A stretch of 64,000 nt of DNA from Acidimicrobiales bacterium. GTDB lineage: Bacteria > Actinomycetota > Acidimicrobiia > Acidimicrobiales > SZUA-35. The stretch is taken from positions 62,001 to 126,000 of the forward strand of contig JANQPB010000024.1 in assembly GCA_028285495.1 (NCBI GenBank). The letters are read 5' to 3'. Made by a program: the position numbers and the translations under genes. The notes under the pieces were generated by a model. That model was given only the letters and a program-made list of their open reading frames with translations, was not told the origin of the DNA and did not search any database. Positions 17,288 through 25,364 of the stretch are shown in pieces (the stretch's first letter is position 1; every line of letters starts with the position of its first letter).

Positions 17288-18397
17288 CTAGCCCTCGGGC
17301 GCGAGCACGGCGTCGAGGCCGGTCGGGACGGGCTCGTCGAGCTGCTCGAACGTGCACTGCGAGGGCTCCTTGTCCGGCCGCCACCGCAGCACCTTGGTCA
17401 CCTCGCGGAACCGATTGTTGAGGGTCGACCCGTACTTCACCTCGACGACCCGCTCGATCCGCAGCGGCACCCACGTGTGGTCCTTCTGGGCGCTCCAGCG
17501 GTGGGGGGCGCCTGGCATCCGACCCTCGGCGGCAGCGTGGGCCTCGGCCTCGGCCCACGACCGCCACGGATGAGCCTCCAACGCCCCCTCGGTCAGCGGC
17601 TTCAGCTCGTCGACCAGCTCGCTCCGGCGCTTCCTGGTGAAGCTGGCGGCCACGCCGACGTGATGCAGGTTGCCCCCGCCGTCGGCCTGCCGGTCTCCGT
17701 CGTCGTCGGCGTCGTAGAGGCCGAGCAGCAGCGAACCGACGCCCTCCCCGTCCTTGTGCCAGCGGAACCCGGCCACGACGGCATCGGCGGTGCGGACGTG
17801 CTTGACCTTGAGCTGGGTCCGTTTGTTCTCGACGTAGGGGTCGTCGACCGGCTTGGCGATGAGACCGTCGAGCCCGGCCCCCTCGAAGTCGACGAACCAG
17901 CGGTGAGCGATCTCGTGGTCGTCGGTGACCTTGGTCAGGTGGATCGGCGGCTCGGCATCGCCGAGGACCTCCTCCAGCCTGGCCCGGCGCTCACGGAACG
18001 GGAGCGCCCGCAGGTCGTCGTCGCCGATGGCCAGGGCGTCGAAGGCGATGAAGCTGGCCGGGGTCTTCTCGGCCAGCATGTTGACCCGCGACTCGGCCGG
18101 GTGGATCCGCTGCTGGAGCTGGTCGAACTCGAGCCGGTTGTCGATGGCGACGATCAGCTCGCCGTCGAGCACGCATCGCTCCGGGGTGTTGGCCCGGATC
18201 GGTTCGAGCATCTCGGGGAAGTAGCGGGTCAGGGGCTTGTCGTTGCGGGAGCCGAGGATGATCTCGTCGCCGTCCCGGAACACGATGCAGCGGAAGCCGT
18301 CCCACTTCGGTTCGAACAGCAGGTCGTCACGATCGGGGATGCCCTCGACCGCCTTGGCCAGCATCGGGCGGATCGGGGGCGTGACCGGAAGGTCCAT
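17288..18397 (-). CDS. ATP-dependent DNA ligase (LigC/LigD-ligase type)
   Basis: 369 residues. Nucleotidyl-transferase motif I EPKWDGFR with the AMP-accepting Lys31, then LDGELIV (motif III), FIAFDALAIGDD, GLDGLIAKPVDDPY (motif IV) and LKVKHVRTADAVVAGFRW (motif V) before an OB fold. It seals nicks in the end-joining pathway together with the polymerase encoded 15 bases downstream. The ATG at 18397 is chosen because TACGCT lies six bases upstream on the coding strand; a reading extended to 18502 adds low-quality His/Arg-rich sequence. Confidence 0.92.
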   Translation of the reverse strand: MDLPVTPPIRPMLAKAVEGIPDRDDLLFEPKWDGFRCIVFRDGDEIILGSRNDKPLTRYFPEMLEPIRANTPERCVLDGELIVAIDNRLEFDQLQQRIHPAESRVNMLAEKTPASFIAFDALAIGDDDLRALPFRERRARLEEVLGDAEPPIHLTKVTDDHEIAHRWFVDFEGAGLDGLIAKPVDDPYVENKRTQLKVKHVRTADAVVAGFRWHKDGEGVGSLLLGLYDADDDGDRQADGGGNLHHVGVAASFTRKRRSELVDELKPLTEGALEAHPWRSWAEAEAHAAAEGRMPGAPHRWSAQKDHTWVPLRIERVVEVKYGSTLNNRFREVTKVLRWRPDKEPSQCTFEQLDEPVPTGLDAVLAPEG

Positions 18398-18514
18398 GAC
18401 GCCAGCGTAGGCGTGGTTCAGGAGGCCCGGCGGTTGGTGACGGCGGAGGCCCAGTGGTTGGCGAGGACGGCGGCCACGATGCTGGTGACTGTGAGGCTGC
18501 ATCGGCTCGGCCGT

Positions 18515-19120
18515 TCATCGGTCGCCGACCCCGACGCCGAGATCGAGCAGCTGGCGGCGGGTGGTGGCCACGTCGACGAAGTGACGGGCGACGAGGCCGG
18601 CGGCGGTGGCGCCATCGACGTGGCCCCGCGAGTCGTCGGTGAAGAACACGGCGGCCGGGTCTGCGTCGAGCTGGGCGCAGACGTGGGCGAAGATCGCCGG
18701 ATCGGGCTTGGCCACCCCGATCTCGGCGGTGTTGAAGATCCGGTCGAACCGGTCGGTGATGCCGAGCCGTTCCAGCTCGACCGGGATCGTGTCGGTGCCA
18801 TTGGTGAGGATGGCGACGGTGAGGCCACGCCGGCGGAGGTCGTCGGCGAGGGTGAGCAGCTCGGGGTCGACGGTGCCGTCGTCGGTCTGCCACTCGGCCG
18901 CCGCCGCCAGGTTGCCGACGGCCTGGCCGACCCGGAGGCCCCACTCGTAGCGGGTGATGGCGCCGGTCACCAGCTGCGTGACCAGCTCGGGGGCGAAGGC
19001 GGTCGACCAGAGCGCGCCGGGCTCCAGGCCGTAGCGGGTCTCGATCTCGGCCAGCCTGGCGGGGTCGAAGTGGCGGATCACCCCGTCGAGGTCGAACACG
19101 ACGGCCGAGAGCTCGGTCAT
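18515..19120 (-). CDS. HAD superfamily hydrolase (phosphatase)
   Basis: 201 residues. Motif I VVFDLDGVIRHF (nucleophile Asp10, acid/base Asp12), motif II ILTNGTD, motif III lysine in GVAKPDPAIF and motif IV FFTDDSRGHVDGA. A helical cap sits between motifs I and II. A small-molecule phosphatase of the beta-phosphoglucomutase-like group; the substrate is unknown. TACCGT is seven bases before the ATG. Independent of the ligase operon, which begins 118 bases further on. Confidence 0.87.
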   Translation of the reverse strand: MTELSAVVFDLDGVIRHFDPARLAEIETRYGLEPGALWSTAFAPELVTQLVTGAITRYEWGLRVGQAVGNLAAAAEWQTDDGTVDPELLTLADDLRRRGLTVAILTNGTDTIPVELERLGITDRFDRIFNTAEIGVAKPDPAIFAHVCAQLDADPAAVFFTDDSRGHVDGATAAGLVARHFVDVATTRRQLLDLGVGVGDR

Positions 19121-19303
19121 CGCCCGAACGGTAGCCGCCGCCGGGCCCGGGGACCGCCGGCTCGGGCTCGGGTCCGGTCGAGGGGTTGCGGGTCGGCCGT
19201 GCCGGCCGCCGAACCGCGAAACGGGGCCGGCTCTCGCATGTCGGCGGGCCCACGAACAGACCGACGCTGCCTCGCCGACGGCCCTGACCGGTCGGCGGCC
19301 TGG

Positions 19304-21187
19304 TCAGCCGACTCCGGCGGCGGTGGCGAAGTACCGGCAGCGGCCATCGCGGAACACCACGCCGTCTGCGCACGTCGTCTCGATCTCACCGCCGCCGAAC
19401 TGCTCCCGGTAGAGGTCGGCGTAGGCGCCGCCGGCGGCGAGGAGCTCGTCGTGGGTGCCCGACTCGACGATCGCGCCACGCCCGAACACGTGGATGACGT
19501 CGGCGGCCTGGATGGTCGACAGGCGGTGGGCGACGGCCAGCGTGGTGCGGCCGCTGACCAGCTCGTCGAGCGCGGCCTGGATCCGACGCTCCGATGCGGT
19601 GTCGAGGGCCGAGGTCGCCTCGTCCAGAATGAGGATCTTCGGCTCGTGCAGGAGCACCCGGGCGATGGCGATCCGCTGCCGCTCGCCGCCCGAGAGCCGG
19701 AACCCCCGCTCGCCGACCACCGTGTCGTAGCCATCCTCGAGCTCGACGATCCGGTCGTGGATGGCGGCGGCCCTCGCCGCCTTCTCGATCTCGGCGTCGG
19801 TGGCGTCCGGCCTTGCGTAGGCGATGTTGTCTCGGAGCGAGCCGGCGAACAGGTAGCTCTCCTGGGTCACGAACCCCATCAGGTCGGCAACCGACGGGAA
19901 CGACAGGTCCCGCAGGTCGACACCGTCGATCGCGACCCGGCCGTCGTCGGGGTCGTACAGCCGGGCGGCCAGGTTGAGCACGGTCGACTTGCCCGACCCG
20001 GACGGCCCGACGAACGCGATCAGCTGCCCCGGCCTTGCCTCGAAGTCGACGCCGGCCAGCACCTCGCCCTCGGTGCCGTCGTAGGCGAAGTGCACGTCGT
20101 CGAAGGTGACCACGCCGTCGGCCCGGTCACGGGTCAGGACCACCGGGTCGTCGGCCTCCACGATGTCCGGCTCGGTGTCGAGGTACTCGAAGATCCGGCG
20201 GAACAGGGCCCGGCTCGACTGCAGCTCGACCGTCGTCTCCAGCAGCCGGGCAACCGGGAAGAACAGCTGGCCCTGGAGGGTGGTGAAGGCGACGATCGTG
20301 CCGGCCGAGAGACCGGTGCCCCGGTCGAGCAGCCACCCGGCGACCAGGTAGATCAGCACCGGCGTCGCCCCCATGAAGGCCTGGATCACGGTGAAGAACG
20401 CCTGGCCGATCACCTGCTGGGCCGTGGCGGCCTCGGCCAGGCGGCGGTTGGCGGCCTGGAACCGCTCGACCTCGCGATCCTGGCGTCCGAACAGCCGGGC
20501 CAGGGTGATGCCGGACACCGACAGCGTCTCCTGGGTGACCACGCTCATCTCCGCGGTGGCGGCCTGGGTCCTGGCCGTGTAGCGCTCCCGCCGGGAGCCG
20601 ACCCAGCGAGTGGCCAGCACGAACAGCGGCACGGTGACCAGGGCGAGCCCGGTCAGCGGGACCGACAGGAACAGCATCGCCACCAGCGCACTGGCGAACG
20701 TGACGACGTTCGACAGGATGTTGGACACCGTGCTCGTCACCGCGTTCTGGATGCCGCCGACGTCGCTGGTGATGCGCGACTGCAGGTCGCCGGTTCGGGC
20801 GCCGGCGTAGAACGAGAGCGACAGGTTCTGCAGGTGGCCGTAGAGCCGGTCTCGGAGGTCCCGCAGGACGTCCTGGCCGAGGCGGTTGGTGGCGATCGTC
20901 CGCCACACGCCGAGGGCGCCGCCGGCGAACGTGACGACGAGCATGACGGCGGCGAGCGTGACGACGAGGCCGAGGTCGGTGGCGCCGCCGTCCTCGGGGA
21001 ACAGGGCCTGGTCGAACATCACCCGGATCAGCAACGGGTTGACGACGCCGATGGCGGCCACGGCCAACACCAACCCGACGACGAAGGCGAGCCGAGTCCG
21101 GTGTGGCGTGAACAGCCGGGCCACCCGCCCCCAGCTGAACGGGTCGGGCTCGGTGGTGTGCCGCTGGTCTGGTTCGGCGTCGCTCAT
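19304..21187 (-). CDS. ABC exporter, fused membrane and ATPase domains (ABCB type)
   Basis: 627 residues from the ATG at 21187 (a start at 21199 is possible). Six transmembrane helices over residues ~35-320, then the ATPase domain with Walker A GPSGSGKST, signature RLSGGERQR, Walker B ILILDEAT and switch His in AVAHRLST. It works as a homodimer or heterodimer exporting lipids, peptides or drugs. The ~30 residues after the ATPase domain are unusual: ETTCADGVVFRDGRCRYF contains the only cysteine pair near the end and is not part of the normal fold. No partner half-transporter is adjacent, favouring a homodimer. Confidence 0.9.
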   Translation of the reverse strand: MSDAEPDQRHTTEPDPFSWGRVARLFTPHRTRLAFVVGLVLAVAAIGVVNPLLIRVMFDQALFPEDGGATDLGLVVTLAAVMLVVTFAGGALGVWRTIATNRLGQDVLRDLRDRLYGHLQNLSLSFYAGARTGDLQSRITSDVGGIQNAVTSTVSNILSNVVTFASALVAMLFLSVPLTGLALVTVPLFVLATRWVGSRRERYTARTQAATAEMSVVTQETLSVSGITLARLFGRQDREVERFQAANRRLAEAATAQQVIGQAFFTVIQAFMGATPVLIYLVAGWLLDRGTGLSAGTIVAFTTLQGQLFFPVARLLETTVELQSSRALFRRIFEYLDTEPDIVEADDPVVLTRDRADGVVTFDDVHFAYDGTEGEVLAGVDFEARPGQLIAFVGPSGSGKSTVLNLAARLYDPDDGRVAIDGVDLRDLSFPSVADLMGFVTQESYLFAGSLRDNIAYARPDATDAEIEKAARAAAIHDRIVELEDGYDTVVGERGFRLSGGERQRIAIARVLLHEPKILILDEATSALDTASERRIQAALDELVSGRTTLAVAHRLSTIQAADVIHVFGRGAIVESGTHDELLAAGGAYADLYREQFGGGEIETTCADGVVFRDGRCRYFATAAGVG

Positions 21188-21352
21188 CGGCCCGAGCATG
21201 CCAGACCGGGCCCGGCCCGTCTCGATCGGCTGGCCCGGGCGACCGGCGGGACCGCCACCCGGTTAACCCCCGGTTTATCGGCGCAGCTCACGGTGATCGA
21301 CGTGGCAACCCGCCACCACAACCGGATCAGTCGGTCGAACGAGAGAGAGATC

Positions 21353-22012
21353 ATGACCACCAACCCAACCAACCCGACCCCGAGCAGCGTCTCCAACGCT
21401 GCCATCCAGGCTTGTCGGTACCTCGACGAGCCGATGGCGCTGTACCAGCGCGAGGTCTGCCTGCTGCCCGTCTCCAAGAATCTCAGGGGCAGGATCAACC
21501 TGACCCTCAGCGAGGCGCAGGTCTGTGACGATGAACCGTGCCAGACGCTGAAGACCCTGCACTCGCTCCAGCTCAGCGTCGCCTCCGAGGACTGCGACGG
21601 TGAGGCCAGCGCCTGTCTCGACGGCGGACCACCTCCCGTCCTTGCCGTTCCGAACCTCGCCCATGCCCTGATCGACGACGGCGGGGGCCGTGGTCCCCAC
21701 ACCGGCGACTTCTTCTGGCAGGGCGAGTGCATGCGGGTGATCGGCTCCCTGTCGGGCATGACCAACGTCGGCACCCATCGGAACCCGGTCTTCGACGACT
21801 GCCAGACCTGCGACGAGCGCGGCGTGCTCGAGGGTCGCTTGGTCGGGCGGGTCGTCCGGGCCAGGGACGAGCGGCTCGTCGGCTGCTGTCTGACCGCGGT
21901 CTACCGGATGCGGTTCGAGCCGAACCCGGCCTTCGATCCCGAGGTGACGCCAGGTCAGCCCAACATCCACGGGACGCTCGAAGGGGTCATCGTCTGCCCC
22001 TGCGAGGACTGA
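21353..22012 (+). CDS. Cysteine-rich protein of unknown function
   Basis: 219 residues with 13 cysteines, including CDDEPC, CQTC, a CC pair and the C-terminal CPCED. No signal peptide and no membrane helix, so it appears cytoplasmic despite the many cysteines, which suggests metal or Fe-S binding or redox activity. The N-terminus is Thr/Asn/Pro-rich (MTTNPTNPTPSS). The ATG at 21353 follows GAGAGAGA. It is flanked by an ABC exporter on the left and an F420-type enzyme on the right, both on the other strand, so it is a single-gene unit. No family was recognised; function not assigned. Confidence 0.62.
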   Translation: MTTNPTNPTPSSVSNAAIQACRYLDEPMALYQREVCLLPVSKNLRGRINLTLSEAQVCDDEPCQTLKTLHSLQLSVASEDCDGEASACLDGGPPPVLAVPNLAHALIDDGGGRGPHTGDFFWQGECMRVIGSLSGMTNVGTHRNPVFDDCQTCDERGVLEGRLVGRVVRARDERLVGCCLTAVYRMRFEPNPAFDPEVTPGQPNIHGTLEGVIVCPCED

Positions 22013-22097
22013 TCCCCGACCACCGTCGACCTCGTGGCCGGGATCCCTCCGTCCCGGCCGCCGGCCGCGCCCTCGACGGGTCCGGGCCGGCGACGTC

Positions 22098-22505
22098 CTA
22101 TCCGGCCACGTCGGGGCCGGCGGAGAGGACCTGGAAGCGGACGATGCAGCGCCGGTCGTCGGTCATGGCCCGCCGGTAGTCGTCCCAGTCCGGGTGCTCA
22201 CCCCGCAGCGTGCGGTAGTACTCGACCAACGTCTCCATGGCGTCCGGCAGCGAGACGACCTCGGCCAGGCAGTTGAGCTGCACCCACCGACCCAGCCACG
22301 TGTCGGGGAAGACGCACAGCGACGTCTCGGGGTGGCGGCGGAGGTGGCCGACCTTGTAGGCGGTCTCCCGGGTGCTCATCACGATCGTGTCGTCGACCAC
22401 GGCGACGGTCACCGGCGCCATCGCCGGTCGACCGTCCTTCCTGGTGGTCAGGATCACGGCCCGGCTGTTGCCGCGGACGTAGTCGAGGCCCTGCTCGATC
22501 TCCAT
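22098..22505 (-). CDS. PPOX-class F420-dependent enzyme
   Basis: 135 residues, split-barrel flavin/F420-binding fold: SRAVILTTRKDGRPAMAPV, VGHLRRHPETSLCVFPD, and LVEYYRTLRGEHPDWDDYRRAM near the end. It is about 40 residues shorter than the paralogue at 12179. GAGGAGGAG lies just before the ATG, a strong ribosome site. It sits 33 bases downstream of the UMF1-type transporter gene on the same strand and is probably co-transcribed. The substrate is unknown. Confidence 0.84.
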   Translation of the reverse strand: MEIEQGLDYVRGNSRAVILTTRKDGRPAMAPVTVAVVDDTIVMSTRETAYKVGHLRRHPETSLCVFPDTWLGRWVQLNCLAEVVSLPDAMETLVEYYRTLRGEHPDWDDYRRAMTDDRRCIVRFQVLSAGPDVAG

Positions 22506-22538
22506 GTGCTCCTCCTCGATCGACGTTCGCCGCCGACG

Positions 22539-23864
22539 TTAGATCACGATGGCGTCGGGGTCGTTTCCGGCGTCGAGCATCGCCTTGCGCACGTCGACCA
22601 GCACCACCCCGGCGATGCCGAGGCCGAAGAAGACGATCAGCGACAGGATGGCCTGCCGCTGCGAGCCGACGAACTGGTTGACCAGCCCGAAGGTCAGCGG
22701 GCCGAGCCACGACGTCCCCCTGGCCGCGATCTCGAAGAACCCGAAGTACTCGGCCTCCTGGCGGGCCGGGATCATCTGGGCGAACAGCGAGCGGCTCAGC
22801 GAGACCGCCCCGCCGAGCACGAACGCCAGTACCACCCCCATCACCCACAGCTCGGTCATCGAGGTCAGCGCGGCCCAGGCGTAGACGACCAGGCCCGTCC
22901 ACACCGACAGGTTGGCGATCAGCGCCCGCTTGGCCCCGACACGCTCGGCGAACCGGCCGAAGGCCAGCGCCCCCGGGACGGCCACGAACTGGATCATCAG
23001 CACCAGCAGCAACAGCTCGGACGGCTCGGCGTCGAGCTCCTCCTGGGCGAAGACGGTGGCGATCCCGGTCACGGTGCCGGTCCCGTCGGTGAACAGCAGA
23101 TACGCACCGAGGAACAGCAGCGCCTGGCGGTTGTTCCGCCACATCGCTCGCAGGGTCGACGCCGCGGCGGTGAACCCGAAGAAGAACCAGCCCGACCCCG
23201 GCGGCTTCTCCCGGTGGGCGGGTCGGGCCCGCAACAGTCGGCCGGGGAAGAGCCAGAAGAACACGAGGCACCACACCCCGGTCCCGGCCAGCGACAGCCG
23301 GACGGCCAGCGCCGTGTCGTCCATGAACGAGATCATCGCCAGGTTCGCGGCCAGCCAGAGCCCGCCACCGACGTAGCCGTAGGCGTAGCCGACCGCGCTG
23401 ACCCGGTCCCGCCGCTCCGGCGGGGCGATCTCGGGCAGGAACGAGTTGTAGATCACCGACGCCGCCCCGAACACGGCCCCGGCGATGGCGAACAGCACCC
23501 CGCCGAGCACCACCGTCGAGCCGGTGACGAAGAACAGGCCGAGCAGCAGCACGCTGCCGGTGGTGGCCAGGCTCATCATCAGCGCCTTCTTGTAGGCGGT
23601 GTGGTCGGCGATGGCCCCGAGGAAGGGCAGGAAGATCACCTGGATGACCGCCGAGGCGGCCACCGTGAAGGTGAAGAACGACGCCGGCTCCAGGTTGGCG
23701 CCGAGCACCTCGACCCCGCCGTTGTCCTCGCCGAGCTCGACCAGGTACGGCCCGAGCAAGGCGGTGACGACCGTGGTCGAGAACGCCGACCACGCCCAGT
23801 CGTACATCTGCCAGCCGACGACCTCACGACGGTCCTCGACCTGGTCGACCACGACCTCCGACAT
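22539..23864 (-). CDS. UMF1-family MFS transporter (Atg22-like)
   Basis: 441 residues, about twelve helices. The opening VVGWQMYDWAWSAFSTTVV is the hallmark of UMF1/Atg22-like permeases (DWAxSAF). FLPFLGAIADHTAYKK after helix 2 is the MFS loop, and PEIAPPERRDRVSAVGYAYGYVGG is also typical. In yeast the relative exports amino acids from the vacuole; bacterial substrates are unknown. The ATG at 23864 is chosen because upstream in-frame sequence is Arg/Pro-rich and lies under the promoter of the divergent aminotransferase. The PPOX gene follows. Confidence 0.87.
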   Translation of the reverse strand: MSEVVVDQVEDRREVVGWQMYDWAWSAFSTTVVTALLGPYLVELGEDNGGVEVLGANLEPASFFTFTVAASAVIQVIFLPFLGAIADHTAYKKALMMSLATTGSVLLLGLFFVTGSTVVLGGVLFAIAGAVFGAASVIYNSFLPEIAPPERRDRVSAVGYAYGYVGGGLWLAANLAMISFMDDTALAVRLSLAGTGVWCLVFFWLFPGRLLRARPAHREKPPGSGWFFFGFTAAASTLRAMWRNNRQALLFLGAYLLFTDGTGTVTGIATVFAQEELDAEPSELLLLVLMIQFVAVPGALAFGRFAERVGAKRALIANLSVWTGLVVYAWAALTSMTELWVMGVVLAFVLGGAVSLSRSLFAQMIPARQEAEYFGFFEIAARGTSWLGPLTFGLVNQFVGSQRQAILSLIVFFGLGIAGVVLVDVRKAMLDAGNDPDAIVI

Positions 23865-23962
23865 CGCGACCTCGCTTCCCGCAGCGGTGAGACCTCGCCA
23901 CCGTAGACCCGGGCCGGCGAATCGGCTGGGCCCGGCCGGACGATTCGAGTACACAACCACCC

Positions 23963-25189
23963 ATGCCAACTCCGCTGACCGATGACGAGGTCGCCGCACT
24001 CCGGGCCGCCACGCCGTTCACCGCCGATCGCATCCACCTGAACCACGCCGGCGACTCGCCCTCGTCTGACGACGTGCTGACCGTCCAGCGGGCCCACCTC
24101 GAGCTGGAGTCGACCATCGGCGGCTACGAGGCGGCGGTCGCCCTGGCCGACGACGAACGAGCCGTCTACGACTCGATCGCCCGGCTCATCGGCTGTCGGC
24201 CACACGAGGTCGCTCGTCACGAGCACGCCACCGCAGCCTGGAACGCCGCCTACTGGTCGGTGCCGATGCAGCCGGGCCAGGTCATCCTCACCGCCGAGGC
24301 CGCCTACGGGGCCAACGCCGTCGCCCACCTGCACGCCGAGCGGACCAGGGGCGTGACCGTCGAGGTCGTCCCGTCGGACGAGCACGGCCAGATCGACCTC
24401 GTCGCCCTGGCCGAGCGCCTCGACCGGGCTCCGGGCGGGGCCGGGGCCGCCGGCGGCGGCTCGATCGCCCTCGTCGCCCTCACCCACGTCCCGACCAACG
24501 GTGGGCTGGTCAACCCGGCGGGTGACGTCGGCGCCCTCGCCCGGGCCGCCGGCGTGCCGTTCCTGCTCGACGCCTGCCAGTCGGTCGGCCAGCTCGACCT
24601 CGATGTGGACCAGCTCGGTTGCGACCTGCTGTCGGCCACCGGTCGCAAGTACCTGCGCGGGCCCCGGGGCACCGGCTTCCTCTACGCCGCCGACTCGATC
24701 GTCGATCGGCTCGTCCCGGCCCACCCGGACCACCACGGCGCCGCCTGGTCCGGCACCCGCACCTACGACCTGGCCCCCGGCGCCAGGCGGTTCGAGCACT
24801 GGGAGTACAACCACGCCGCCTGGCTCGGCCTCGGCGCCGCGGTCGACGAGGCCATCGCCATCGGCCTCGACCGGATCGAGGTCACGATCGCCGAGCGGGC
24901 CGCGACCCTGCGATCACAGCTCGCCGAGGCCGGGCTCCCCGTCCACGACCTCGGGGTCCGCCGCTGCGGGATCGTGACCACCACGGTGCCGGGCGAGACG
25001 GCGGCGGCCACCAAGCAGCGACTGGCCGAGGCCGCCACGCCGGTCAACGTCTCGGTGGCGACGCCGGACTCGACCCGGTGGGACTTCGAGCGTCGTGGCC
25101 TCGGCGCCATGGTCCGGGCCTCGGTCCACGTGACCACGACCGACGACGAGATCGACCGGGCGGTCGCCACGCTCGGCGGCGGGCGCTGA
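23963..25189 (+). CDS. Class V aminotransferase (cysteine desulfurase / selenocysteine lyase-like)
   Basis: 408 residues. PLP fold type I class V: ARHEHATAAWNAAYWS, ALTHVPTNGGLVNP, FLLDACQSVGQ with the pyridine Asp, and the Schiff-base lysine in SATGRKYLRGPRGTGFLY. The mobile cysteine loop of true cysteine desulfurases is not evident; the nearest Cys (RRCGIVT) is in another strand. It could be an isopenicillin-epimerase/EgtE-like lyase. Although the genome encodes SelA/SelB ~30 kb away, a selenocysteine lyase role is only a possibility. Single-gene unit. Confidence 0.83.
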   Translation: MPTPLTDDEVAALRAATPFTADRIHLNHAGDSPSSDDVLTVQRAHLELESTIGGYEAAVALADDERAVYDSIARLIGCRPHEVARHEHATAAWNAAYWSVPMQPGQVILTAEAAYGANAVAHLHAERTRGVTVEVVPSDEHGQIDLVALAERLDRAPGGAGAAGGGSIALVALTHVPTNGGLVNPAGDVGALARAAGVPFLLDACQSVGQLDLDVDQLGCDLLSATGRKYLRGPRGTGFLYAADSIVDRLVPAHPDHHGAAWSGTRTYDLAPGARRFEHWEYNHAAWLGLGAAVDEAIAIGLDRIEVTIAERAATLRSQLAEAGLPVHDLGVRRCGIVTTTVPGETAAATKQRLAEAATPVNVSVATPDSTRWDFERRGLGAMVRASVHVTTTDDEIDRAVATLGGGR

Positions 25190-25364
25190 CCGTCGGGCGC
25201 GAGACGAGCCCACATCGGACACCCCCAAGGCAACCGACGCGGGCTCGCACTCCATCGAATCGGGCCGGTTCGCGGGTGACTCCCCGGCACGTTCGCTCGA
25301 ACGACAGGGTGTCACAGGCCGCTGAGTGCTCGCTGAGTGACCGGCGGCCGGTCGGACCCGGCGA
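25190..25364. repeat. Non-coding gap with a short direct repeat
   Basis: 175 bases between convergent genes. Two copies of CGCTGAGTG lie 11 bases apart (starting near 25320 and 25331). Eleven-base periodicity is typical of SARP binding sites, but this lies at the 3' end of the SARP gene, so it may be chance. No gene or RNA was seen here. Confidence 0.3.

Noticed and set aside
16391..22012. An 1873-codon open frame on the plus strand
   Set aside because: It runs antisense through the polymerase, ligase, HAD and ABC genes and has the Arg/Gly/Val-rich composition of shadow frames in GC-rich DNA. Only its last 220 codons (21353-22012) have a ribosome site and lie outside the opposite genes.
23963..25189. 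Selenocysteine lyase assignment for the class V aminotransferase
   Set aside because: No catalytic cysteine loop is evident, and the gene is 30 kb from selA-selB, so only the family is given.
25320..25340. SARP-type direct repeat CGCTGAGTG
   Set aside because: It lies downstream of the SARP gene, between convergent genes, so there is no promoter for it to act on; kept only as a low-confidence repeat.
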